Shown piece after piece: positions 1 through 12,300 of a stretch of 64,000 bases of DNA. The DNA is from Symbiodinium natans. Taxonomy: Eukaryota; Sar; Dinophyceae; Suessiales; Symbiodiniaceae. The DNA lies in assembly GCA_905221605.1 (NCBI GenBank), contig CAJNDS010002385.1, forward strand, positions 389,372-453,371, written 5' to 3'. The translations under genes and the position numbers were made by a program. Each line of letters opens with the position of its first letter. The first letter of the stretch is position 1. The notes under the pieces were generated by a model. That model worked only from the letters and a program-made list of their open reading frames with translations, did no database searches and was not told the DNA's origin.

Positions 1-303
1 CGGACCCCCAAGCCCTAAACCCTAAACCCGAAACCCTAAGCCACTTTTTTCAATTTTCCGGGTTCGGGCGCCCTATAGACTATAGGCCCCATGCCTGCCA
101 ACACCACGAGGCCGAAACACGTAAGAGTGTACTCCCTGGGGTTTAGGGCTCAGGGTTTAGGGAACCTAGGGTTTAGGGTTTAGGGAACCTAGGGTTTAGG
201 GTTTAGGCTTTAGGCTTTAGCCTTGAGGGTTTAGGGTTTGGGGTGTAGGGTTTAGAGTTTAGGGTTTGTTGGTGGGAGCTCTGAAAAACCTCCCTTTCTC
301 GAG

Positions 304-330
304 GCTGCCTTCCACATGGCCGGCTTCGAG
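304..330 (+). CDS. PFAS: PFAS exon 1 of those in window
   Basis: Reads AAFHMAGFE, the helix before WDVHMSDLL in the glutaminase domain. The acceptor is CGAG|GCTGCC and the donor is CGAG|GCTCCC (GC donor). The left edge is inferred from the AG|G rule. The preceding residues of the family (EEGSNGDREM) were not found in bases 1-303, so the previous exon is outside the window. Confidence 0.8.
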
Positions 331-3300
331 GCTCCCAGAACGGTTCGGGATTTGTTGGGGTTTTGGGGATAGGGTTTAGGGTTTAGGGTTTATAAACCCT
401 AAACCCTAAACCCTAAACCCTAAACCCAAAACCCAAAACCCAAAACCCAAAACCCAAAACCCAAAACCCAAAACCCAAAACCCAAAACCCAAAACCCAAA
501 ACCCAAAACCCAAAACCCAACTTAACAGGCCTGGAGGCTGCGACTGCGTTTCAAGCAGGAGACGCGCGGACCGTTGAAACCAGCGGCAGCAGGTTGTTCT
601 GCACAGGTGCCCAAGCCCTAAACCCTAAACCCTAAACCCTAAACCCTAAGCCCTAAGCCGTAAGCCCTAAACCGTAAACCCTAAACCCTAAACCCTAAAC
701 CCTAAACCCGAAACCCTAAACCCGAAACCCTAAACCCTAAACCCTAAACCCTAAACCCGAAAGCCCGAAAACCCGAAACCCTACCTTCGAGCCGGGACGA
801 AGAGGCCTGGGACGTCCACATGTCCGACCTCCTCGAAGGCCGGACATCCCTGGAGGCGGGCGGCGATTTTTGGTTTAGGGTTTAGGGTTTCGGGTTTAGG
901 GTTTGGGGTTTAGGGTTTAGGGTTTGGGGTTTAGGGTTTAGGGTTTAGGGTTGAGGGCTTTAGGGTTAGGCTTTGCGCTTAGGTGTGCTTGCTAACTCTT
1001 GCCCGAAAAGTCTCGTCTTATTTTTCTGCATTGAGGAAGGCGTCCGCTGTTCTAAGCTAAGGTATGTAGGTATACACACACATGTTTGTATCATGCCAAT
1101 AAACATAAATACGTTTAGACAAGTAAATTAGTGTGTACATATATATGTATATGCATATACTGGGACGCACATGGTCCATGTTGCATTCGTCCTGCTCTTT
1201 CTTTTTGTGTGTTCAGGTTTTTTGTAGCCAACTTGATTTTTCAAGGCTGGGTATCAGCAATTTCGAAGCCCTAAACCCTAAACCCTAATTAAACCTTAAA
1301 CCCTAAACCTTAAACCCTGTTACTTCCTAGGATCAGCTATGGTTTTAACAAGAAAAGTAGACATGAACCACATCCGCAATCCAGCAGTCGCCGTGTGTAA
1401 CTGCGGGCCAAGGGTTGCCATTTTAGTCTAGGGTTGAGATTTTAGGGTTTAGGGTTTAGGGATTTAGGATTTAGGGTTTAGGGTTTAGGGTTTAGGGTTT
1501 AGGGTTTAGGGTTTAGGGTTTAGGGTTTAGAGTCTATGGTTCAGGGACAGAAGCACCAGATCCTAAGCCCCGAGCTCAAAACTGGCGATCTGCACCTTGA
1601 AAGCCTCCACAACTACTGTATGGAGGCCCGAAGCCCTAAACCCGCATCCTAAAAAACCCTAAGCCTTAAATCCGAAACTCTAAATCCCAACACAACTAAA
1701 TTCTGGAATCCTGTGAGCCCCTCATGTCACGGAGGCTCAGAAGCAGCCCTGGACTTTAGGGTATCTGTATTGGGCAAGTACTTATTACCCTAAACCCTAC
1801 GTAATTCCAAAACCCTAACCCTTGGGATGTTCCCCCTTATAGTAACAGTCCTTAATGGGGATTATAGTACCCCCTATGATAATCCTTGTTGAGGACTGCT
1901 AGTATAAGGGGGGAACATCCCAGCCTAAACCCTAAACCAGTATTAAGTAGGGTTCTTAGGTAGGATAACTTGAGTTAGCGTCATTTTAAGTTGGTAGCTA
2001 TACCTCCGCAGTTTGTACCTATTTTACGATGTCCCCCAGAATCCTCCAAGTAGGGTTGACCCAACCCCCAAAACCCTAAACCCTGAACCCTAAACCCTAC
2101 ACCCTAAACCCTAAACCCTGAACCCTAAACCCTAAACCCACGACAACTGCCAGGCATTCCGTGGCGCTGCGTTCGTGGGCGGCTTTAGCTACGCCGACAC
2201 GCTCGACTCAGCAAAGGGGCGGGGGCCCAAAACTTGGGTTTAGGGTTTAGGGTTTAGGGTTTAGGGTTTAGGGTTCAGGGTTCAGGGTTCAGGGTTTAGG
2301 GTTTAGGGTTTGGGGTTTGGGGTTTAGGGTTTAGGGTTTGGGGTTTGGGGTTTGGGGTTTGGGGTTTGGGGTTTGGGGTTTGGGGTTTCGGGTTGGAGGT
2401 TTGAAGTTTGAAGTTCGAAGCTCAGGGCTTCGACAGGGTTGGGGTTTGGGGTTTAGCCCTAAACCCTGTAGTTCGGGTTGTAGGGTTCATGGTCCCTATC
2501 ACAGAAAGACTTAAGGGAGCCCCCAAGAGTGTGATCGGTATATCGTAGCAATACAAGAACAAGGTAAAGCCATGCTTCGGCTTGAAGGTTAGGGTTTTGG
2601 GTTTAGACCCGGGACTGAAAGCCAAGAATCGTTATGCAACCAGTGGACCAGCAACCCCTTGTCACCAAAACAGCGCGTGAACGCCAGGCAGCTGGAGTTC
2701 ATCAACCCCTACTTGGAGGTTCATTGTACTTACTAACCAATTATCACTGTACTTATAACTGTACTTATAACCATATTAGGGCACTTAAGGGGCTTATAAG
2801 TACAGCTATAAGTACAGTTATAATTGGTTAGTAAGTACCATGAACCTTCAAGTACACCCTGAAAGCGCCATGTAGGGTTTAGGGCTCAGGGCTTAGGGTT
2901 TAGGGTTTAGGGCCCAGCCCCCCTTACAACCCGAATGGCCCCGCCCCAAATGCAAGGGACCCAAAGCCAAAAAACAGGCTCCGAATCGCCAGCCATCCTG
3001 GTGGCTACGTCTCAGGCTTTAGGGCCTTAGGGTTTGGGGTTTGGGGTTTAGGGCTTCTAACCTTAAAGCCTGAAGCATAAACTCCCTTAAAGTCCCCCTT
3101 AAGCCCATAACCCTAAACTCTAAACCCCTTAAGCACCTCAAAACCCCCTAAAGCCCCTAAACCCCCTGAACGACCTAAAGCAACTAACCCTAAACCCTAA
3201 ACCCTAAACCCTAAACCCTAAACCCTAAACCCTAAACCCTAAACCCTAAACCCTAAACCCTAAACCCTAAACCCTAAACCCTAAACCCCTAAACCCTAAA

Positions 3301-6300
3301 GCCTCAGGTGGGCCGGCTCCGTCCTCTTCAGCCCGAAGCTTGAGGCGCAGTTCAAGGCCTTCCGCGACAGGCCGGGTTTCGGGTTTAGGGTTTAGGGTTT
3401 AGGGTTTAGGGTTTAGGGTTTAGGCCCTGCTTGGAAGCCCTTCCGACTTAGTAAGTAGGGCTTCGGGTTTGGGCTTTGGGCTTTGGGCATTGGGCTTTGG
3501 GCTTTGGGCTTTGGGCTTTGGGCTTCTCTGGGCTCTGGGCTTTGGGCTTTATAGCGTTTAGGGGTTTAGGGTTTAGGGTTTAGAATTTACTCGCTTTGTG
3601 GTTGCTCTTTATTTGCTTCTCTCTCTCTCTCTCTCTCTTCCTCGCAGACCCAAAGCCCTAAACCTTTTGTTAAGTGGTTCTTCCAAGACCTGGAGGGTCT
3701 TGGGGGTTCAGGTGCTTTTGGGGATTAGGGTTCAGGGTTCAGGGTTCAGGGTTCAGGGTTCAGGGTTCAGGGTTCAGGGTTCAGGGTTCAGGGTTCAGTC
3801 TTTAGGGTTTAGGGTTTAGGGTTTAGGCCCCCTGTGCAGCAGGCCGGATTCCTTCGCGCTGGGAATCTGCAACGGCCTGTGGGCCTAGCTGTGGACGACT
3901 GAGGTTGAAGGTTCATCTAAGGGCTGTTTCATGGTCCCTTCCTCCGGTCCCTTACCTCCCTTAAAGGGTTCCGAAATATGGGCCCTTAGGTTTGATAGGG
4001 AAGATAAGTGGTACAAGGGATCCCCCCCAAAAAAGGGCACGTACTAAGGGACCCATGCAGCAACCCTAAGATTCAGGGTTCGGGTGATGTGATCCCATGC
4101 GAACCCCACTTTTAACCTCTCTGCTGCCAACACATTTAGGGTTTAGGGTTTCCCGAGTATGGCTTAATTATGATCTATTGAGGTCTGACATTCGGTCAAG
4201 GGTTCTGTATTGCGATCGAGTATACCCTAAACCTTAAGCCCTCTAATCTAGTACGCTCAACTTCTTCATGCAGGCTAGGGTCAAAGCTGTGGGTTTTCAG
4301 GTTTGGGCATTTCCCAAAATAGGGGAACCCCGAATATGCCCCAACACCAACCCTAAAGCCTGAGCCCCAACGCCTAAGCCCCAACATCAACCCTAAATCC
4401 TGAGTCCCAACGCGTAAGCCGGAAAGTCCTTTGCCAGCCTAAGGTCCTGCAAGACCGGAACCTTCAATTCTCCAGCCCCCTGAGCCCCCCTGCATTGCGG
4501 AACCTGTGCTACTTCTGACCCCTGACCGGCGTTGTTTGGTGTTTTTTTCGGTAGGGTGGTGGTTGGGTGGTAGGGTCGTATAGACCCTAAACCCTAAACC
4601 CTAAACCCTAAACCCTAAACCCTAAACCCTAAACCCTAAACCCTAAGCCCCACCGTCGTGGACTCATAGATAGTTTTTTCTCAGGTTGCCAGCTCCTGGC
4701 GCTCCTGGGTTGGGCCCCTGGTGCGCCTGGCGGCGGTGGCCGGGGGCCTCCAGCCGCAGAGTGTGAGGTTCAGGGGTTTGGGGTTTGGGGTTTAGGGTTT
4801 AAGGTTTAGGGTTTAGGGTTTAGGGTTTAGGGTTTAAAGGTTTAGGGTTCAGGTTTTTAGGGTTAGGGTACAGGGTTTACAATGAGGTCAGGGAGCCGGC
4901 AGCCTGAACAGTTTTGTGTCACCTTGGAGAAGCAGCTGGCTGCCAGCAACGCGGACACCAAAGACCTGCGACTTGCTTCCTGTTGTCGCTGGGGGTGTTA
5001 AAAACACCGACCCTAAATCCTAAACCCTAAACCCTAAACCCTAAACCCTAAACCCTAAACCCTAAACCCTAAACCCTAAACCGCTGTGGGAGCTCTCTTC
5101 CCAACGTTCTACGAGGCCGAGCGTCGAGCCGAGGAGGGAGTTCTGGTTCGACCCGGCACTGGTCGCTTCCTGGACGACGGAACCCGTCACGAGCTGCTGT
5201 TCACTCTGGGCCGCGCAAAGGCAGCCCGAGACATCCTGAAGGCAATTTCATGTTCGCGGCAAGGACACGTTGCCCAACATTGATCTGCAGTCTGAGTACA
5301 TGCCCCACTTCTTTGTCACTCACTGCCACACAGAGCAAGGGTCGTGCATTGGTGCTTTCAATAGACGAAACGGCGCGGCAGCTAGTTGAGGGTTTAGGTT
5401 TGGTGGGTTGATAAGAAAAACAACCCAGAGAACCCAATAATTGCCCCATTCAGGAAGCAATAGGAAGTTAGAGGGATCCTGGGGCATCGGGCTGACTGGG
5501 AAAAATTCAAAGGTATGGGCCTGGGCGGTAATCCCTTTAAAGCCTATACCCTAAACCCCAAGCCCAAAACCCTAAACCCTAAGCCCATAATCAGGATTGT
5601 CTATTGGGGCTCCCAGTCGAGGGTGTGTAGGGTTGGGTGCGTATAGAGGGCGTATAGAGGGCTAATAGGGCTTAAAGGGCTTGACAGGGTGTTGGGGGCT
5701 TGCCGTTAAGGAGTTCTCTCAGCAGTCCCAATCAGTAGTCTTTACTTTGGAGGACTCGGGAAGTGGGTACTGCCAGATGCGACCTACTGAGGGTTGTCCT
5801 GCAGATACACCCTAACCCCCAAACCCCTCACAACAACACACCCAGCCCCACCCGATTCTGCAATTCCTGAATCCCCAAGCCCACCCACCTTTCCAGTTCT
5901 GCCGCTGGAGAAGCAGCCTCGTTTCGTGCACAACAGGACACTGAGAGTGTTGCGGGTCGTAGGCCAGGGTTTAGGGTTGAGGGTTTAGGGTTTGCATAGG
6001 GTTTAGGGGTGAGGGGTTAGGGCTTGGAGTTCTGATTTGCAACGGTTTGGGATTCAGGATACAGGTGGTGTTTGGGATTCAGGAGACAGGATGGGCAGGT
6101 TTGGCAGGTTGAGCAGCCTGAGCCTAAACCTTAAGCCATGGAACGTAGAGTTCCTAAAACCCTAAAACCCTAAACCCCTAAACCCCTAAAACCCTAAAAC
6201 CCTAAAACCCTAAAACCCTAAAACCCTAAAACCCTAAAACCCACGATGTGGTGGCTTGAGATCTCCCCAACCTTATCACCGTAGAACCCCTTTTGAGGAT

Positions 6301-9300
6301 TGCCCCGTACCGAAACCACTCCCACCTTAATAAAAGACGTTTGCCATGGTCTAATGACATCGCCCTCACTGGAGACTGGGTTCCCCAAAATCAAAAACGT
6401 TAGGCCCAAAAGCTTAAGGCTGTGAAGCCCCCTGGCCCTAACCCTCTGAAGCCCTGAACCCTAAAACCTCCAAACCCCTAAAAACCCTGAAGCTCTTGTG
6501 CCCTAGACCCTAAACCCTAAACCCTAAACCCTACACCCTAAACCCTAAACCCTAAACCCTAAACTCTAAACCTTCAACGCGCGAGGAGTGGCCGCTTCGA
6601 GTCGCGCTTCGCCACGGTTCGCATCGACGCCTCGGCAGCGTCCAAGGCGGTTTTTGGGGGGCCACGCTGGAATTGCAGGGTTCTTAAGGGAGGGTTTAGG
6701 GTTAGGGTTTAGGGTTTAGGGTTTAGGGTTTAGGGTTTAGGGTTTAGGGTTTAGGGTTTAGGGTTTAGGGTTTAGGGGTTAGGGTTTAGGGGTTAGGGTT
6801 TCGGGATTAGGGTTCAAGGGGGGCATGTAACCCAAGGTTTCCTAATACTCCACACTACTCCCTCAGGTTCCCTAAGCTTGCCTACGGTTCACTAGGTACC
6901 TACCCCCCTTGAACCCCCCTCCCTGAAGAACTCTATGGTTGGAAGGTTCCTGAGGTTTCTGCTGTCTGGGTTAGGCTTCAGTCAGGGTTTGGGCTTTAGG
7001 GTTTGGTTCAAGGTTCATGGTTTAGGGTTTAGGGTTTGGGGTTTTGGGTTTGGGGTGTTTAAGGTTTTTAGGGTTTGGAGTTTTGGGTTTTGGGGTTTAA
7101 GGAATTTAGGGCTCGGGTCTTAGGAAAGCAAGGAAAGCAGGGGAAGTTGATGAGGGTCTCGGCAGCACCACTCATCACAGAGCTCCTTCTCTCACCTTGA
7201 TGCTTCGTGATCCCAAAGCCTGAGCACGCATCCACCCGGACCGGTAACTTAGAGAAAGCTTAGGGCCCTTGTGCCCCAAACCCTGTATATAGACCCTGAA
7301 CCCTCAAGAGCATGGTAAACCCTAATACCCTGACATCTACAAACTCCCAACCATAAGTACTGGATGGGAGCCATCCCCGATGCCTCGAGCTAAGTTTCGC
7401 CTTTTGGACCCAAGTGGCGCAGCAGGCTTTCGATCTCCTTTCGGTCCTTCTGGGGCCCCAACCGTGCTCCAACCAACACTTTGCTCGATGTCTCAGGTCA
7501 ACTCACCCAAACCCCCCCCCCCCCCAAAGGCAAAAGAAAACACCTGCTCAAAACCCTAAACCCTTAACCCTTTTGCGGCCCGAAACCCTAATTAAGCCCA
7601 GTGAACACCCAGCCTGACCAAGTTGCGCAGGTTTGGCTGAAGGGGATGGAGGGCACTCAGCCCCTCTCCCAGAAATCCGGCGTCCAGCGTTGAGACCTGC
7701 AGGGGCTGCCCCGGCCCCTTCTTAGCTTAAAGGTGTAGGGTTTTAGTGTTGAGGATTTCGGGTTGAGGAGGCTTTACAACCTACGGCCCGAACCCTCAAA
7801 CTGTCAATCCCCAGAACGTCCCAGCACCCTAAAAACCCCCCCCCCCCCCCTACACGATGAAAGCCCCTGAGAATCCGAAGCAGACCTTCCTTCCTTGCAT
7901 TCGTGTCCTTACTGTTATACCTAAACCCTGGACCCTAATATGGGGGGTTCTACGAAAGTAGGGGACCCCAATATAGATCGCCAAATAGTAGGATCCCCGT
8001 ATAGCCCTAAACCCTAAACCCCTTATTCCTTAATTTATCAGGGACGTTCATCTTTTCGGGTGGACCGACGGCCTCTGCAGTATGTCAGGGAGCGTCAGGG
8101 TTAGGGTTTCGGGGTTCAGGCTTTTGGCTCTTAGGTTTAGTTTTTAGGGCTGAGGCTTTTGGAAAGCCTGCCTGGCAACTGCAGGGCTGCAACGGCATGT
8201 GGGAAACGGCCCAAGCCTTGAACCTGACTTTAGCCCGTCAACCTTACTTGGAGGTTCATGGGACTTAATAACCACTTATAACTGGGCTTATAACCCTACT
8301 TATAGCTGGGACAACCCCCATAAGGCCCTTTAGGGTTATGATAAGTAGGGTTTTTTTTGTACAGTTATACTTAGCTAGTAAGTACCATGAACCTCCAAGT
8401 AGCCCTAAACTAAACATCCCAAACCCTAGACCCTAAACCTGAAACCTTACTCAAAAGCTGTTCTCATGGACAGCACCATGCACCTCACGCATTGTTCTAC
8501 ACGGCCCCTGTATAGTTGAGGTTTTGGTCCAGGGTTGAGGGCCGAAAGCTTTACCTCTTTCAGTGAGGAATAGATTTCAAGCGACACATGGATCCTTATT
8601 CTGAGTTAAGGTCTTTCCCTGAAGCCCTACCTGGAAGCTCTTTCGACTTCGTAAGTCTACTAGAAACCCTATACCAATTCACGTAACTCGACTTACTAAC
8701 CCTACAACTAGTCAAAGCGGCTTCCAAGTTAAGCCTAGCCTCCTATGCACATTTAACCCGAAACCCTAGAAACCCCAAACCCTAAACCCCAAACCCCAAA
8801 CCCCAAACCCTAAACCCCAAACCCTAAACCCCAAACCCCAAACCCCAAACCCTAAACCCTAAACCCCAAACCGGTCCCTGCCCAAGGATGGGCGTATGGG
8901 TGAACCACGGTGAGGGCCAGCCCAGCCCTCAGCAGACATTCGGTTTAGGGTTGAGGGTTGAGGGTTTAGGGCTTAGGGCTTAGGGCTTAGGGCTTAGGGT
9001 TTAGGGCTTAGGGTTTAGGGCTTAGGGTTCAGGGTTTAGGGTTTAGGGTTTACGGCTCAGGGCTTAGGGCTTAGGGCTTAGGGCTTAGGACTTAGGGCTT
9101 CGGGCTTCGGGCTTAGGGCTTAGGGCTTAGGGTTTAGGGCTTAGGGCTTAGGGCTTAGGGCTTAGGGCTTAGGATAGCTGATGCTTGTCCTTGTGGAATG
9201 GGATTTCATTTCGAATATTTTTCGTCAGCCCTACAACTCTAAAACCCCAAACCCCTAAAACCCTAAGCCAAAGTCTCAAGGCCTCGGAGTTTTCGGGGCG

Positions 9301-12300
9301 CCGGAATTTTGGGATTAGCCTAATAGGGTTTGCACCATTTAGGGTTTAGGGTTTAGAGTTTAGGGCTTCAGGGTCGAGAGGGTTTTTCAGGGTTTCGGGT
9401 TTGACTCGGGTGTTGTTTTGTCAAGCCTGGACTTCAGCGTCCGGAGTTTCAGGCTTGAGGGTTTCAGGCTTTGATTTTTGGCACTTCGCACGTAGAATTC
9501 AGGTTTAGGGCTTAGAGGTCAGGGTTTCAGGGGGTCTAGGGTTTAAGGTTTCGTTTGTGAAACCCCGCGATGAACATTGTGAGGCTCATCTCAGGTCAGC
9601 GCACATGTCAAAGAAAGCCCAATATGAGCCCTCGGCCTTTCAACCATCTGCTTCTGTAGGGTTCAGGGTTTAAGGTTTCGGGTTCAGAGCCTTGGGAGTT
9701 TTTATAGCTTCCCTCTCAACCTTAAACCCTAAACCCTAAACCCTAAACCCTAAACCCAGAGCCCGAAGCCCCCACGGTACGGCTGCTGGCAGGGCGCACT
9801 TCCCAGATGCCACTGTCCTCGATAGGGTGAAGAAGTCAGGGCCTTGACATATCACTTTTATCGGCAAGCTTTGTAGCCCTAAACCCGAAACCTTAAACCG
9901 TTTGTAAACCCTAAACCCTGAACCCTACACCCTAAACCCTAAACCCTAAACCCTAAACCCTAAACCACAGGGGGGGTGAAGACAGAAGGGGGCAGGAGCT
10001 AGGCTTCCTTGGAGATCTCGTTTTTGAACAAAAGCAGGCTTCGGTTGTTCATTCCCGGGCTGCCGAGGGAGTTTGGGGCTTAGGGTTTAGGGTTTAGGGT
10101 TTGGGGTTTGGGGTTTAGGGTTTAGGGTTTAGGGTTTAGGGTTTAGGGTTTCGTCCCTTGCCTCCTTTGAAGGGTGCTGAAGTATGGGCCCTTGGGTTTT
10201 ACAGAGTATAGACGGGGTATACAAGGTTCCCCAATTAAGAGCCCCAGGCCCTAAACCCTAAACCCTAAACCCTAAACCCTAAAACCTAAAACCTAAAACC
10301 TCTGAGAGGGGACTTACCCTAAGAAAGAACTTCTGCGGTGGGATTCACGGTTCATAGGGTTTATAGTGCCCAGACTATTCTTCGGGTTTAGGGTTTCGGG
10401 TTGCTTAGGCCCCACTGTGATGTCAGAAATAGTCTCAGGTCAAGTGTGTTTGGGTATGTGGTGGGTTTGGCAGTTTGCACAAGTACTTTTACTATTGTTA
10501 CTACTGCGGGGAATATGTTTGTGATTATTGCAACTCTGATGACTATGTTGTTATGATGGTTGCTGCCTTTACGTTTGTTTCCGAGATTCGTGCTAGTACA
10601 AGCATTGCAATCATGACTATTGTTGCTATAATTCTTATATTTTTCTTGACTTACTTTCAAGTAGTATCAGGACTACTACCCGGTCTAGCACTTTCTTTCC
10701 GAATTTTGCTCTGATTTCTTTTCCTTCGCTTTCTACGAAGCAGCAGCCAAGGGAGCAGCTGATCCCGATGCGGTACATTGACGACGACGGCAAGGAGACC
10801 GAAACGCTGGGCTCCTACTGCTCGGCAGGGTTTGTCACCCCAAGCCCTAAACCCTAGACCCTAGACCCTAACCCGAAACCCTAAACCCAGCGCCCGTCAA
10901 AACCCTTGAATCCTAGACCCACAGGTGAGAGGTGGCCGCATATGAGGGTCCCTTTTTAGGGGGGATCTAAGGGGTAGTTGGAACACGGGCTGCAGACTGC
11001 CGCGAGGTTTTCGGCAATCTATGGCCTGTCCGCGAGGTTTGCGGCATTTCAGGGCTTATGGGGGGGTGGGGGAGTGGGGGGGGATAAGAACGTCATTCAT
11101 ATTGCGTCCATGCCCAAAACACAGGTATTTGCAGCGTCTTCGCCTCTTTGTACAACAGATGCAAGGATGTGGAACAAGAAAATCTGTCACAGGCGTCCAT
11201 GCCTTTTGCGACCATGCCCAAAACATTGGTATTTACAGCCATTTCGCCTCTTTGCACAACATGCTGCGCAAGGATGTGGAACAAGAAGTAGGGACAGAAG
11301 CCATCTCGGTCTTGCACTCCTATGCAGTTCTTTCAGCATTTGTGCAAGGTACTCTGATCCTCCCAGCAGGGGAATGCCAGGACAGAAAAAAAGTCGAGGC
11401 TGAAGTACGATGTCAACTAACCCCAAAGCCCCAAATTGAGCATAAATCGAAGTAGTTTTTTTACTGGTTTTTCAACATCCTTTTTAGGAATCCTGCCAAA
11501 ACCCAGGTAAGACGTACGTTTTCGTACACCCAAACACCACGGCAATCTGTGTTCCGGGTAGTTATGTGGGTCCTTAATATGGTCCCTTACCTCCCAAAAA
11601 GGGTTCTGAAGTAAGGCCCTGGGGCTCTATAGGGTATATAACTGGCACATAAGGGGTCCCCATTTAAGGGCCAGTACTAAGGGACCATGTAACTACCCTA
11701 AGATGCATGTAAACAGACGAGAATGCGGGCACCAGAAATTGCCTGCGTCAGGGGGCGCTTTAGGGTCGGGGCTTGGGGGTTAGGGTTTAGGGTTCAATAT
11801 GTAGGGGTTAGGGTTTAGGGGTTAGGGTTTGGAACGGTACTTGGGGGTTCATGTGTAGTGAAAAGTGAGGTTATACGCATGGTAACTACACTTATGACCC
11901 TATTTAGGGTTCTTACAACCCTTCTGGTAAGTACCCATGAACCTCCAAGTAAAGCCCAAAACCCCTGGACCCTAAACCCTAAACCCCGCGACTCTACAAG
12001 CTTTGAAACCCCCAAAGTCCCCGACATCGAGTCAGTTTGCCACCGCCCTTTTAGGGTTCAGGGGCTTAGGGTTTAGGGCTTCTGGGGTTTTAAGGGTTAG
12101 GAGTTGAGAGTTCAAGGGTTAAGGGTTCTTACGGTTTAAGAACTTTGGAGTTTTACGCGAAGGGCTTTAAGGGCTTAAGAGCCCAGGAATGTAAAGGTTT
12201 AGGGTTTATGGTTTACGGGCGGGGGTTGGGGGTTGGGGTGTTTAGGCGAGGGGTTAGGGGTTGTTGTTTTTTTTTTTCTCCGGAGCTTGCTTTCAGTGAT

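Noticed and set aside
529-606. 78-bp island with AACAG|G on the left and ACAG|GTGC on the right, open in two frames
   Set aside because: Looks exactly like an exon, but PFAS exons 1 and 2 join directly (FE|AWDV) in family order, so it is not part of that protein.
3598-3819. Open frames encoding GFRVQGS or LNPKP-type repeats here and at many other places
   Set aside because: They are translations of TTTAGGG/TTCAGGG arrays read in frame; no independent evidence of protein.
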